Origin: CAYVVD01 sp964454975
Lineage (GTDB): Bacteria > Bacteroidota > Ignavibacteria > Kapaibacteriales > UBA2268
Length of the DNA: 64,000 nt
Direction: 5' to 3'
Assembly (NCBI GenBank): GCA_964454975.1
Contig: CAYVVD010000004.1
Location: 100,567-164,566 of the forward strand
Shown here: piece by piece, positions 51,968 through 59,423 of the stretch
Layout: the number at the start of each line of letters is the position of its first letter
Position numbering within the stretch: the first letter of the stretch is position 1
The notes under the pieces: generated by a model
Database searches by the model: none
Told to the model about the DNA's origin: nothing
What the model saw: the letters and a program-made list of their open reading frames with translations, nothing else
Made by a program: the position numbers and the translations under genes

Positions 51968-52690
51968 TTATTCTTTATTATAAATAACCGGCATCAGTCC
52001 TTTCCACCGATTCCATTGCTCATCATTTGTTATCAGCTCTGCCATAAAGTGGGCAACGTTAATCCGGCTTGTTTTGCCCGGGTTGAATATTGCGCTCCGG
52101 ATTGGTGAAGAGTGAATTTCATAGCCTGAGACTTTAACTTCATTAACAAGGTTGTCCGGCCTTACCGCAGCCCATTCTACTTTATTATCACTTTGTCCTA
52201 TAATTGCCCTCAGGTACTCGGCAGCCTGCTCGTTGTCAACCTGTGGAGGCAGTAAAAGCCCCATGAAACCCAATATTACGGATTCTCCAAATCTGATTTT
52301 TTCATTCAAATCTTTGTTACGGTTTCCGGCTGTGTTCATCAAAACAAATTTTACAGGTTTCACTGGCTGGTTTGCTTTAACAGTTTCGCAAAGCTTTTGG
52401 GTAGCATCTGCAACAAGCCTGTGCGGTTTACCCCAAATACCTTTGCGGCTAAGGTTGTGTCCCAGGCAGGAAGCGATTGCTTCGCAACCGACAACATGAT
52501 TAGACATATCATTATCGCTCAAATCAAGTATTGCTGCTTCGATAACTTCTAAATTCGTATTATTTCTTTCTTCTTCCGGAATTTTTTCTGCTGATCGTAC
52601 TATTACCTTTACATTATGACCACGTTTCAGCAATTCACTTACAAGGTGTTTTCCTGTTGCTCCTGTTGCACCCGCTATTAGAATAGTCAT
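51968..52690 (-). CDS. NAD(P)-binding SDR / NmrA-like protein
   Basis: The 240-residue protein has an N-terminal Rossmann motif GATGATGKHLVSELLKRGH (6-24) and KVIVRSAEKIPEEE, as in atypical SDR and NmrA-like reductases. The later DLNEKIRFGESVILGF and AEYLRAIIGQSDNKVEWAAVRPDNL fit flavin-reductase-like family members. The catalytic Tyr-xxx-Lys is not clear, as in other atypical SDRs. It could reduce quinones or act as a redox sensor. Downstream and upstream genes are unrelated, apart from a quinone oxidoreductase-like gene 0.7 kb upstream on the same strand. Confidence 0.85.
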   Translation of the reverse strand: MTILIAGATGATGKHLVSELLKRGHNVKVIVRSAEKIPEEERNNTNLEVIEAAILDLSDNDMSNHVVGCEAIASCLGHNLSRKGIWGKPHRLVADATQKLCETVKANQPVKPVKFVLMNTAGNRNKDLNEKIRFGESVILGFMGLLLPPQVDNEQAAEYLRAIIGQSDNKVEWAAVRPDNLVNEVKVSGYEIHSSPIRSAIFNPGKTSRINVAHFMAELITNDEQWNRWKGLMPVIYNKE

Positions 52691-52758
52691 TTTTACTCAA
52701 ATTATTTAATGCTTGTTACAGATGTATTAATAAAATTTAATCAATCTTGAAACATAAT

Positions 52759-53039
52759 TCATTCTTCCCTTTCCATTAAGGGCATTTCGGTATTGATATT
52801 ATCTTTTTCATCACAAAATGCATCCTTAGAGGAAAATCTTTTAAACAGCAGAGCCAACGTCCACCTTCCCGGAATTCCATGGATTTAGTCTCTGTTTTCC
52901 AGGGTTTAGGCACCCACCATTCATCAAGTAATTCAGCATCTGTACATACTTTCCATTCAAGTTCCAGAGGTCCGTTGAATTCCCTCGTTGCATGCAGTTG
53001 GTTCTTATCGTTATTTATAGTGAATGTGTTTTTGTTCAT
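52759..53039 (-). pseudogene. AHSA1/SRPBCC-domain gene, internally deleted
   Basis: The frame from ATG 53039 encodes MNKNTFTINNDKNQLHATRE, ELEWKVCTDAELLDEWWVPK and MEFREGGRWLC, an N-terminal AHSA1 (activator of Hsp90 ATPase-like) domain. Then it runs out of frame and stops at 52776. A second frame on the same strand, continuing to TGA at 52759, reads FSSKDAFCDEKDNINTEMPL, matching the middle of the same family. About 20-30 residues between GGRWLC and FSSKDAF are missing and the C-terminus is absent, so the gene is not functional. Normal length is about 150-160. It overlaps the arsR-like gene's intended stop by 4 nt (ATGA), so the two formed one operon. Confidence 0.75.
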
Positions 53040-53312
53040 TTATCCTGTTCCTTTGATTTATTCTGGGAAATATCCAATAAATTATCAAGAATATTTAATT
53101 TGCAGGGTAGAGTTGCGTTCCCTGCCTTCTTTAAATACATTAATCATCCCGCACTCTTCCAGAATCTTGACGTTGAGCGAGACTGCCTGTCTGCTCATAT
53201 CAAAAATCTTCGCGATGGCATTTATGTTAATCGGTTCTTCGCAGAGCAGGAATAGGATCTCCCGCCGAGTGGTGTCCGCAATAGCCTGAAATACATCTAT
53301 TCGTGTTTCCAT
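53036..53312 (-). pseudogene. ArsR-family regulator gene, frameshifted near the 3' end
   Basis: The frame from ATG 53312 (TTG at 53324 is an alternative) reads METRIDVFQAIADTTRREILF, AIAKIFDMSRQAVSLNVKIL and GRERNSTLQIK, a winged-helix ArsR regulator of the type that partners AHSA1 genes. It stops at 53085 after 76 codons. Shifting frame recovers NILDNLLDISQNKSKEQDK up to a TGA at 53036, which overlaps the AHSA1 ATG. About 25 residues that link LQIK to NILD in relatives (the KMKEIDKWLEQFRKIW region) are missing. The DNA-binding part is intact, so a truncated repressor could still bind DNA. Confidence 0.72.
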
Positions 53313-53320
53313 ATCAATAC

Positions 53321-53336
53321 GCAAGCATATGCTTGC
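53321..53336. promoter_or_regulatory. Perfect 16-bp palindrome upstream of the arsR-like gene (candidate operator)
   Basis: GCAAGCATATGCTTGC equals its own reverse complement and lies 9-24 bp before the ATG at 53312. It may extend with the flanking CATAT. This is the position and symmetry expected for a dimeric ArsR-type operator for autoregulation. It also lies between the quinone oxidoreductase gene and the decayed pair. Confidence 0.6.
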
Positions 53337-53376
53337 ATATATAAGCGCAACTATTCACTTGCGCAAGAGGAAATTT

Positions 53377-54345
53377 TTAAATTACCCTCAATACTACCTT
53401 CCCGGTGTGCTTTCCTTCGCCAAAGCAGCGGACGGCGGATGCTGCTTCGCTGAGTGGGTAGGGGCCGTCAATAACGCATTTAAGCTTGCCTGCTTCGTAT
53501 AGCTTATTTATGTACTCAAGGTCTCTGTTTGCTTTTAGTGAGAGTAATTTAAAACCTTTGCCGCTGAGAAGCGAAATCAACGGGCTGAGAAGCAATCCTG
53601 CAAATAGACGCGGCAGGTATCCGCCAACAGTTATGTATTTACCATCTTTTTTTAATGCCCGCATATATGCAAACGGCCAGCGGTTGGTTTTGCAGTCAAG
53701 GATTAAATCGTACCTTTGACCGGATCTTGTGAAGTCCTCCTTCCTGTAATCAATTACATGGTCGTAGCCGAGTTCTTTCATAATATTGAGTTTTTTACCA
53801 GTGTCAACACCGGTCACTTCACAATCAAAGGTCTTTGCAATTTGTAAAGCGAAAAATCCAACCCCTCCGCCACCACCGTTGAGCAGTACTTTCATGCCAT
53901 TCTGAATGTTACCCAAATCCCGGAGTCCCTGTATCGCAAGCATTGATGCGTGTGGGATAGTGCAGGCATCCTCGAAGCTCATATTTTCCGGCATTTGTGT
54001 CAGCGCCTTCTCGTTAATGCAGATATACTCGGCAAAGCTGCCGAATCCAAAATCAGATGTATCGCCGTAAACTTTATCACCTGCTTTGAATTTGCCGGTA
54101 TTGGTTCCGGTTTCCTCAACCACTCCTGAAAGTTCCATCCCGGGGATCCGCTGCTTTGGTTTTGCAAGGCCGAATAGAAGGCGGTAGATTGCGGGTTTTC
54201 CGCGCACCCAGCTCCAGTCATAATCATTTACAGCTGTCGAATGAATTTTTACCATAATTTCATTGGCTTTAGGAGATGGTTTTGGAACTTCCTTTAACTC
54301 AAGAACTTCAGGCGGACCGTACTGAGAGCTTACTATTGCTTTCAT
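53377..54345 (-). CDS. NADPH:quinone oxidoreductase-like medium-chain dehydrogenase
   Basis: The 322-residue protein has the medium-chain dehydrogenase fold without zinc ligands: GroES-like N-terminus (MKAIVSSQYGPPEVLELKEV, VHSTAVNDYDWSWVRGKPA), FGSFAEYICINEKALTQMPE and the Rossmann motif GGGGGVGFFALQIAKTF. The last segment, GKHTGKVVLRVI, is the usual C-terminal motif of the quinone reductase group. It probably reduces a quinone or enone in the cytoplasm. It precedes the decayed arsR/AHSA1 genes on the same strand, with the candidate operator between. Confidence 0.88.
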   Translation of the reverse strand: MKAIVSSQYGPPEVLELKEVPKPSPKANEIMVKIHSTAVNDYDWSWVRGKPAIYRLLFGLAKPKQRIPGMELSGVVEETGTNTGKFKAGDKVYGDTSDFGFGSFAEYICINEKALTQMPENMSFEDACTIPHASMLAIQGLRDLGNIQNGMKVLLNGGGGGVGFFALQIAKTFDCEVTGVDTGKKLNIMKELGYDHVIDYRKEDFTRSGQRYDLILDCKTNRWPFAYMRALKKDGKYITVGGYLPRLFAGLLLSPLISLLSGKGFKLLSLKANRDLEYINKLYEAGKLKCVIDGPYPLSEAASAVRCFGEGKHTGKVVLRVI

Positions 54346-54583
54346 CGTACCTCATTAAAATAGTACCCCATTGCACAAGATACGAAGAACCGGATGGAAA
54401 GTTAGGGTGAAATGAGAAATCAAATCTGCTGTTATTCAGAATTTTTATAAATATTTGATTTCATGCTCTATCGTCTGATTAATTCAAAATCACGTTTTTT
54501 CAACTCCGGTTTTTTTATAATAAAAAGCGTGTAATTTTTCCCGAATCTCACGCATCATTTTAGATGTATCGATTTTATTACCT

Positions 54584-55738
54584 TTAATCTTCAAACAAGC
54601 TCCTGACATTAAAATCGGGGTCAATAAGCAGTGGTGGTTCAAAAATATCTGAAATTATCTTCCAATTCACCACTTTAAAGTTTTGTGCTTTCAAATTGCC
54701 ATTTTCTAAGTTTCTACCATCTTGTGCAATAAAGATACCATCCGGGAAAGATGGCCCGAGGTTTATATTTACAACATCTATCCCGTCAGTATCATTTGTT
54801 TCGTCCACCACGCCATTAATAATTCTGAAACTGCCGATATACTTATTGTCATAATAACGGTCGTAGATTGCATAGCTGTCGTTTCCCTGGCTTGATGCTA
54901 TCAAATAACCGTGGTCTGAAGAAGTGTAATATATCGTCAATCCTTCAATGTCATAATCAATATTTTCATTATCATCCTGGGAACTCATTGCGACTTTAAC
55001 CTTGTTGTGGTTCCCGGGTTCTGCATTTACTTTCCAGATGGATTTGTTTTCCTCACCAATGTATAATATTCCGTGTTTGTGGTCAGCAACCATCCCTTCG
55101 GGCTGACCTCCAATATCAAAAGAACTTACAAGTTTTAAACTCAATTTATCGTTTCCTTCGATAATTTCATAGTGTTCTATCACACCATCTTTGCCACAAA
55201 GGATTGCATAATTAATTCTTGTCGCCGGGCTGTGATAAAAACAAAATCCATAAACTTCATCAACAGCCGATTCCGGAGAGCTGTCGAGAAAAAATTCAAG
55301 TTCACCGGTACCGGGGTTGATTCTAAAGATATCTATCGCATTTTTTGACCTGTTAGTTCCGCCGCAAATATCTATAGTTCCATCTTTAATCTTAACATTG
55401 TAGGCTATATCAATATTATTGATGTTTCCTACACTCGAGTATGTGATTTCAGTGCCGGTCAGGTCGTAAGCAATTATTCCGCCTTTTTTATTCGAACCAT
55501 AGATGATGCTTTTGGAACGGTCGTCAGGGTGAATCCAGAAAGCAGGGTCATCTGCTGCATCAGAGTTTATTGATGCAGGAACAGGCCCGGTTTCGATATC
55601 GGCGGTTAATTCAAAAATTGTATCGGTTATCGGGTCTCTTTCAACATACTCAAACTTTGTAGTCGAATTGCTTGTTTCATCTTCCTCGCACCCTATTGAT
55701 ACAATAACCAATGTGAGAATCACTAACAGCTTTTTCAT
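54584..55738 (-). CDS. Lipoprotein beta-propeller phytase
   Basis: The 384-residue protein opens MKKLLVILTLVIVSIGC, a lipobox with Cys17. It then shows the 3-phytase/BPP pattern: SDAADDPAFWIHPDDRSKSI, TNRSKNAIDIFRINPGTGEL, PEGMVADHKHGILYIGEENK, DIEGLTIYYTSSDHGYL and EGDSYAIYDR-like NDSYAIYDRYY. Bacterial propeller phytases release phosphate from phytate and need calcium, bound by acidic residues such as those in DDPAFWIHPDD and DIEG. Anchored to the outer membrane, it would scavenge phosphate. It is followed by AT-rich DNA, and no phosphate transporter gene is nearby. Confidence 0.86.
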   Translation of the reverse strand: MKKLLVILTLVIVSIGCEEDETSNSTTKFEYVERDPITDTIFELTADIETGPVPASINSDAADDPAFWIHPDDRSKSIIYGSNKKGGIIAYDLTGTEITYSSVGNINNIDIAYNVKIKDGTIDICGGTNRSKNAIDIFRINPGTGELEFFLDSSPESAVDEVYGFCFYHSPATRINYAILCGKDGVIEHYEIIEGNDKLSLKLVSSFDIGGQPEGMVADHKHGILYIGEENKSIWKVNAEPGNHNKVKVAMSSQDDNENIDYDIEGLTIYYTSSDHGYLIASSQGNDSYAIYDRYYDNKYIGSFRIINGVVDETNDTDGIDVVNINLGPSFPDGIFIAQDGRNLENGNLKAQNFKVVNWKIISDIFEPPLLIDPDFNVRSLFED

Positions 55739-56063
55739 TTAAATCCCTATTTAAAAATCATTTCAATGAATGTATAATTTAACTATTCCAATAACATTGC
55801 AAAAATCTAAGGGGAAATAATTGAATTAATTAGCTATAAGTTAGTAATCACTCAAAATCCCGGCACTGGTAAGTCTTTAATATTTCGGGATGTTAATGTT
55901 GCCCGGATACAATTCTTGAATATTTAACCAATGGCTTTTTCATCAAAATGGAAGGGGATGGCCTTTAGCGATACAAATAGAATTAACTTGTAGATAGTTA
56001 TCGACATGGCAAACCAAAAAAAGCCCCTTTCGCAAGGAGCTTATATTTACTGACAATTAGTGA
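55739..56063. other. 325-bp intergenic region
   Basis: Upstream of the phytase gene the sequence is AT-rich with no strong -33/-7 pair. The only clear structure is the hairpin at 56016-56042, close to the end of the downstream subtilase gene. I see no additional coding or RNA gene. Confidence 0.5.
56016..56042 (-). terminator. Rho-independent terminator of the subtilase gene
   Basis: On the minus strand AAGCTCCTT and AAGGGGCTT arms (one mismatched pair) with a short GCGA loop are followed by TTTTTTTGG. It lies 22 bp after the stop of the minus-strand subtilase gene. Confidence 0.78.
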
Positions 56064-57365
56064 TTATCTTCTTGCGAATCTATCACTATTTCCGTCGGGA
56101 TCGTTTTTTACGAGCCCGCGTTTTTTAATCTTGCCGTTATTAACGAGCATTATTCCGGCAACATGAGGAGCAGCCATTGATGTACCGCTCATCGTAGCAT
56201 ACAAGCCGCCCTTGTAAGTTGAAATAATATTAACACCCGGAGCACAATAGTCAATTGGAGGATTGCCATAATTTGAAAAGCTTGCAAAACGCTTCTTTTT
56301 GTCACAAGCAGAAATTGTGCGTATAATCTTGCCATTTACCCTGGCTGGTGAATAATTCCCTGCGTTGTCAGATGAATTTCCGGCAGCGATTGAAACATAA
56401 ACACCAGACTTGTGGAATGCCCTTACAGCTGCGTCAAGAGATGACGAAGCGCTCCCGCCAAAGCTCATATTAACAACGTCGCCATCGCCGGCATTATCAT
56501 ATACATGGTCTATTCCGTTGATAACCCAGGATAGATAACCGCTGCCACTGCTGTTAAGTACTTTTACACCAATAACATCCGCTCCGGCTGCAACCCCTAC
56601 AACTCCGATAGAATTGTCTATTGCTGCAATTGTGCCTGCAACATGAGTGCCATGGCCGTGAAAATCATCGGCTGTGGTAGCATCATTTCCGCTTGTTACA
56701 AATGTTGTGCATTGTGATGTGGCAACGTTCAGGTCGGGATGGTCGAGGTCAATGCCGGTATCAATCACCCAGGCTACATTGTCTCCGGTATAATTCGCAA
56801 AGCCGCCAATTTTCTTAATTCCCCATGGGGTTTGTTGGCTGGCAAGTGTTCCTACTCCACCATTTGCATTCATAAATGTATCTTCCCAGCCATCGGTTTC
56901 GTCATTATCGCTGTTCCATTCCTCGTCTTCTTCATCATATTCACCATCATCATCGTAATCTTCTCCGTCATCAGTAGCGTTGTCGGGCTCTACCAGCTTG
57001 ACGACAAAATCTTGCTCAACTATTCCTACACGAGAATCATTATTAATTTTCGCAGCTTCATCGGCTGTCATATTTGCACAGAATCCTTTTATTGCATGAC
57101 TGTAAATATTTCGGATTCCTGAAGGGTCAATGTTGTATGATTTGAGAAATTCCTTAACATAGCTCTCCAAATCAAATGAGCCGGAAGCGAATATTTGAGT
57201 TCCCGGTTTTGATTGGTCAAAAACTACAATGTACTGGTTGTCAACGTAAGTGTTTCCGTTGTTGAGTATAGTTGTTTCATGTGGTTCATTCACCTGTGCT
57301 GATTCTTCGCACGAGCTAAGGACAATTATGCAGGTAAGCATAATAGAAAGTAGCAGGATTCTCAT
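56064..57365 (-). CDS. Lipoprotein subtilisin-like protease (S8) with I9 propeptide and acidic linker
   Basis: The 433-residue protein begins with MRILLLSIMLTCIIVLSSC (lipobox Cys19). An I9 inhibitor-type prodomain (YVDNQYIVVFDQSKP, FCANMTADEAAKINNDSRVG) spans about 40-123. An acidic linker of about 30 residues at 132-162 (DDGEDYDDDGEYDEEDEE) follows, then the S8 domain with Asp202 (VIDTGID), His238 (HGHGTH) and Ser396 (GTSMAAP). It ends soon after the serine, without a T9SS domain, so it is anchored as a lipoprotein. The acidic linker could bind Ca2+ or regulate processing. A terminator lies just downstream. Confidence 0.9.
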   Translation of the reverse strand: MRILLLSIMLTCIIVLSSCEESAQVNEPHETTILNNGNTYVDNQYIVVFDQSKPGTQIFASGSFDLESYVKEFLKSYNIDPSGIRNIYSHAIKGFCANMTADEAAKINNDSRVGIVEQDFVVKLVEPDNATDDGEDYDDDGEYDEEDEEWNSDNDETDGWEDTFMNANGGVGTLASQQTPWGIKKIGGFANYTGDNVAWVIDTGIDLDHPDLNVATSQCTTFVTSGNDATTADDFHGHGTHVAGTIAAIDNSIGVVGVAAGADVIGVKVLNSSGSGYLSWVINGIDHVYDNAGDGDVVNMSFGGSASSSLDAAVRAFHKSGVYVSIAAGNSSDNAGNYSPARVNGKIIRTISACDKKKRFASFSNYGNPPIDYCAPGVNIISTYKGGLYATMSGTSMAAPHVAGIMLVNNGKIKKRGLVKNDPDGNSDRFARR

Positions 57366-57462
57366 TCGGCACCTCTTCCAATTTATATCATAATTAGAAT
57401 ACTGAAATAAAAATAAGAAAAAAAATCTAAGAAAAAATACTGATATGACAAATTGGCAGCGA

Positions 57463-57732
57463 TTAATCTGTATTCATTTTTGCACTTGCATCTTTTGAAG
57501 TGATTACAGGAACAATCTCGAAATCCGCGAGGTCGCTCCAATTTGAAATCCATTCAGACAATAATTTAATATTCTCTGTTTCCTTTAACTGAAAACACAT
57601 CTGAACCTTATCATCTATCCAACTGTCTATATATTTCAAACCTGCAGGTATCCTTCTGCCTCGTAAGTCAAGTCGAATATAAATCTCCTTTGTTATTCCT
57701 TTGCGGAATTTTTCAATTACCATGTATAACAT
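57463..57732 (-). CDS. DUF3303 domain protein
   Basis: The protein is 89 residues from ATG 57732 (ATG 57723 also possible); the longer frame from 57855 overlaps the neighbour. It matches DUF3303: MLYMVIEKFRKGI, GRRIPAGLKYIDSWIDDKVQ, CFQLKETENIKLLSEWISNW and LADFEIVPVITSKDAS. The family is a small dimeric ferredoxin-like-fold protein of unknown function. It starts 11 nt after the end of the nuclease-like gene on the same strand, so the pair may be cotranscribed. Confidence 0.85.
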   Translation of the reverse strand: MLYMVIEKFRKGITKEIYIRLDLRGRRIPAGLKYIDSWIDDKVQMCFQLKETENIKLLSEWISNWSDLADFEIVPVITSKDASAKMNTD

Positions 57733-57742
57733 AATGCCTTGA

Positions 57743-58753
57743 TTATTGTGCAGCCACCCAGCCTTTTGACTCAAATAACGGGATGAATTCCTGAGGGATA
57801 AATAATCTGTCTTCAGGATAATATTGGTAATAATCAGTAGGTTTATGCAGTACATTGTCGTCAGATTCGAGATTGATAAAATATCTGGAGGGCGCAGACT
57901 GCCTGCCTAAAAATCGTAATTCGAATGCTTCAAGAATCAAAGTTCCTGTTTGATTTCCTTCAAAATGAAAATCAGGCTCAAAAACACCTGTATGGCTTGC
58001 CCTCGAATTCTTTACGTGTTGGCGTGCTTGTCCAAAAGTATTATCAGAAGCAATCTTGCTTCTTAATTCTTGCGGTGAATTGTAAACAGCGGCGACTACA
58101 TTTGATTCTTTCCTGAATGGGTTAATATTGGGCCAGATGAAGTAAGGAAGTGAAAAACCTGATTCAAGCATCCTGTCATTATATGAGGCAATTCTGTCCG
58201 GTTTGTTCTGGATGTTAATCGCTTCGTTCTTTAAGTCCGGATGCACAAAACTAAGCAGCCTGCCATATCCGTCGAGAATTTCATAAGCAAATGGAAGGAA
58301 GAACCTCATGTTGTTTTTGTCAAGGCCAAGAAACTGTATGTCCGCTTCAATGAGACTCTCAAGTTTGTCCTCGGCTCTTTTTGCATGGATGCTATGGTTT
58401 ATGGCAACGTCTCCCAAATCAAGTTTTTGGGATATATTATTAAATAATCCGATGCCAAGTACCTGTTTTATATTTGTCCATGTATTGCGCAAATCATTCA
58501 GGTAATTGATCCAGTTGATTGAACCAATGTGGTGAAAGCCGTTTTTGCCTTTAAGTTCAAATGAGATTTCAGGTGTGTCTATTCCAAGAAACCTGACTGA
58601 AAAATTTCCGCTTACAGATACTTTGATTGTATCTCCATCGTGTGTTACCTGCTTTACGGAACCTATTTGGTAATTGGCGGCATTTGGAATTTTTACCTCG
58701 CCAAGTGCCGGACTAATATATTTAAGAAAACGGCCTTCAATAATATTCGGCAT
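57743..58753 (-). CDS. Staphylococcal-nuclease-like (thermonuclease) protein with long insertion
   Basis: The 336-residue protein carries a thermonuclease-type core: VTHDGDTIKVSVSGNFSVRF, with catalytic-equivalent Arg54, Asp59 and Glu62 in VRFLGIDTPE, and Arg165 in GYGRLLSFVH as the second catalytic Arg. Between Glu62 and Arg165 lie 103 residues instead of about 44, an insertion of about 60 residues including AINHSIHAKRAEDKLESLIE. It has no signal peptide and a C-terminal extension to 336. It may cleave nucleic acids or merely bind them. It is followed by the DUF3303 gene. Confidence 0.78.
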   Translation of the reverse strand: MPNIIEGRFLKYISPALGEVKIPNAANYQIGSVKQVTHDGDTIKVSVSGNFSVRFLGIDTPEISFELKGKNGFHHIGSINWINYLNDLRNTWTNIKQVLGIGLFNNISQKLDLGDVAINHSIHAKRAEDKLESLIEADIQFLGLDKNNMRFFLPFAYEILDGYGRLLSFVHPDLKNEAINIQNKPDRIASYNDRMLESGFSLPYFIWPNINPFRKESNVVAAVYNSPQELRSKIASDNTFGQARQHVKNSRASHTGVFEPDFHFEGNQTGTLILEAFELRFLGRQSAPSRYFINLESDDNVLHKPTDYYQYYPEDRLFIPQEFIPLFESKGWVAAQ

Positions 58754-58870
58754 ATTTACTTCTCCGGTTGATTGTTTAAAGCTTCAGGTGTTATTAAGTT
58801 AATTTAATATATTATTATGAAAAGAGGAAATATTTGTAATGATATTAATTAATGCGGATTCATTCTTTTC

Positions 58871-59044
58871 TTAGTCATGCAATGGCATCATCAACGCTAA
58901 TAACATCCTGTTACTTGGATTAGGCCTGTTTGCAACAACATTTTCTATAATTTGTGTTCTTTCCTCAAAATAGAGTTCAGTTTTATAAACAACTCCTGCT
59001 TTGTGATTCATTTCTAAACCTGTAGAAGTGCTAATATTCTTCAT
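58871..59044 (-). CDS. Short 57-residue protein of unknown function
   Basis: The frame runs from ATG 59044 to TAA 58871 and encodes MKNISTSTGLEMNHKAGVVY, TELYFEERTQIIENVVANRP and a hydrophobic end LLALMMPLHD. The ATG overlaps the stop of the broken lipoprotein gene immediately upstream (TAATGA). No family is recognised. It may be a remnant of the same decaying locus or a genuine small protein. It would escape a 60-residue cut-off. Confidence 0.35.
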   Translation of the reverse strand: MKNISTSTGLEMNHKAGVVYKTELYFEERTQIIENVVANRPNPSNRMLLALMMPLHD

Positions 59045-59331
59045 TAATTCAAATCTATCGAAACGTGTTCCGAATCTCTTCCAAACAGGTAGATTTTGCC
59101 GTCAGAGGTCATCGCAATACTTGTAACACCCTCAAGGAGTAAATTTGCATTTCCTTTTTCTATTGAATATAAATTTGAAATACTAAGAACAAATATTTTG
59201 TCCATAGAAATCACTGCATCTGAATTTAATTTGGTTTGATTGTTGTTATTATCAGGAGAGTTAGCGTCTTTTTTGCATTAAACCACAAAAAACAGCATAG
59301 ATACAAATAATAATTTTAATACAGCAATCAA
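59044..59331 (-). pseudogene. Lipoprotein gene with a stop codon at the lipobox
   Basis: From a possible TTG start at 59331 the frame reads LIAVLKLLFVSMLFFVV, then TAA (59278-59280), then CKKDANSPDNNNNQ. It continues through ISMDKIFVLSISNLYSIEKG and TSIAMTSDGKIYLFGRDS to a stop at 59044-59046. The stop sits exactly where the lipobox -1 residue (normally Ser, Gly or Ala) should be; TCA to TAA is one base change. Restored, it would be a 94-residue lipoprotein with an NHL- or propeller-like fragment. Downstream ATG codons could give a short cytoplasmic product, so some expression is possible. Confidence 0.55.
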
Positions 59332-59423
59332 TACTCAGTTCATTATGAGGACTTTAATCATTGGCATTTGAAATTAACCATGGCTGTAAAATTAACATAT
59401 TGTAATAAGATTACAGTAGTAAA

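Larger units (their letters stand above)
58754..59423. other. 670-bp low-coding stretch with gene remnants
   Basis: Between the nuclease-like gene and the LamG gene there is only the short frame at 58871-59044 and the broken lipoprotein gene at 59044-59331, both on the minus strand. The rest is AT-rich and shows no clear hairpin or RNA gene. The stretch looks like decaying sequence. Confidence 0.5.

Noticed and set aside
54480..54570. Short frame reading DTSKMMREIREKLHAFYYKK downstream of the phytase
   Set aside because: Only about 22 codons after its first ATG, with no ribosome binding site or homology I can name; resemblance to antitoxin-type helices is too weak.
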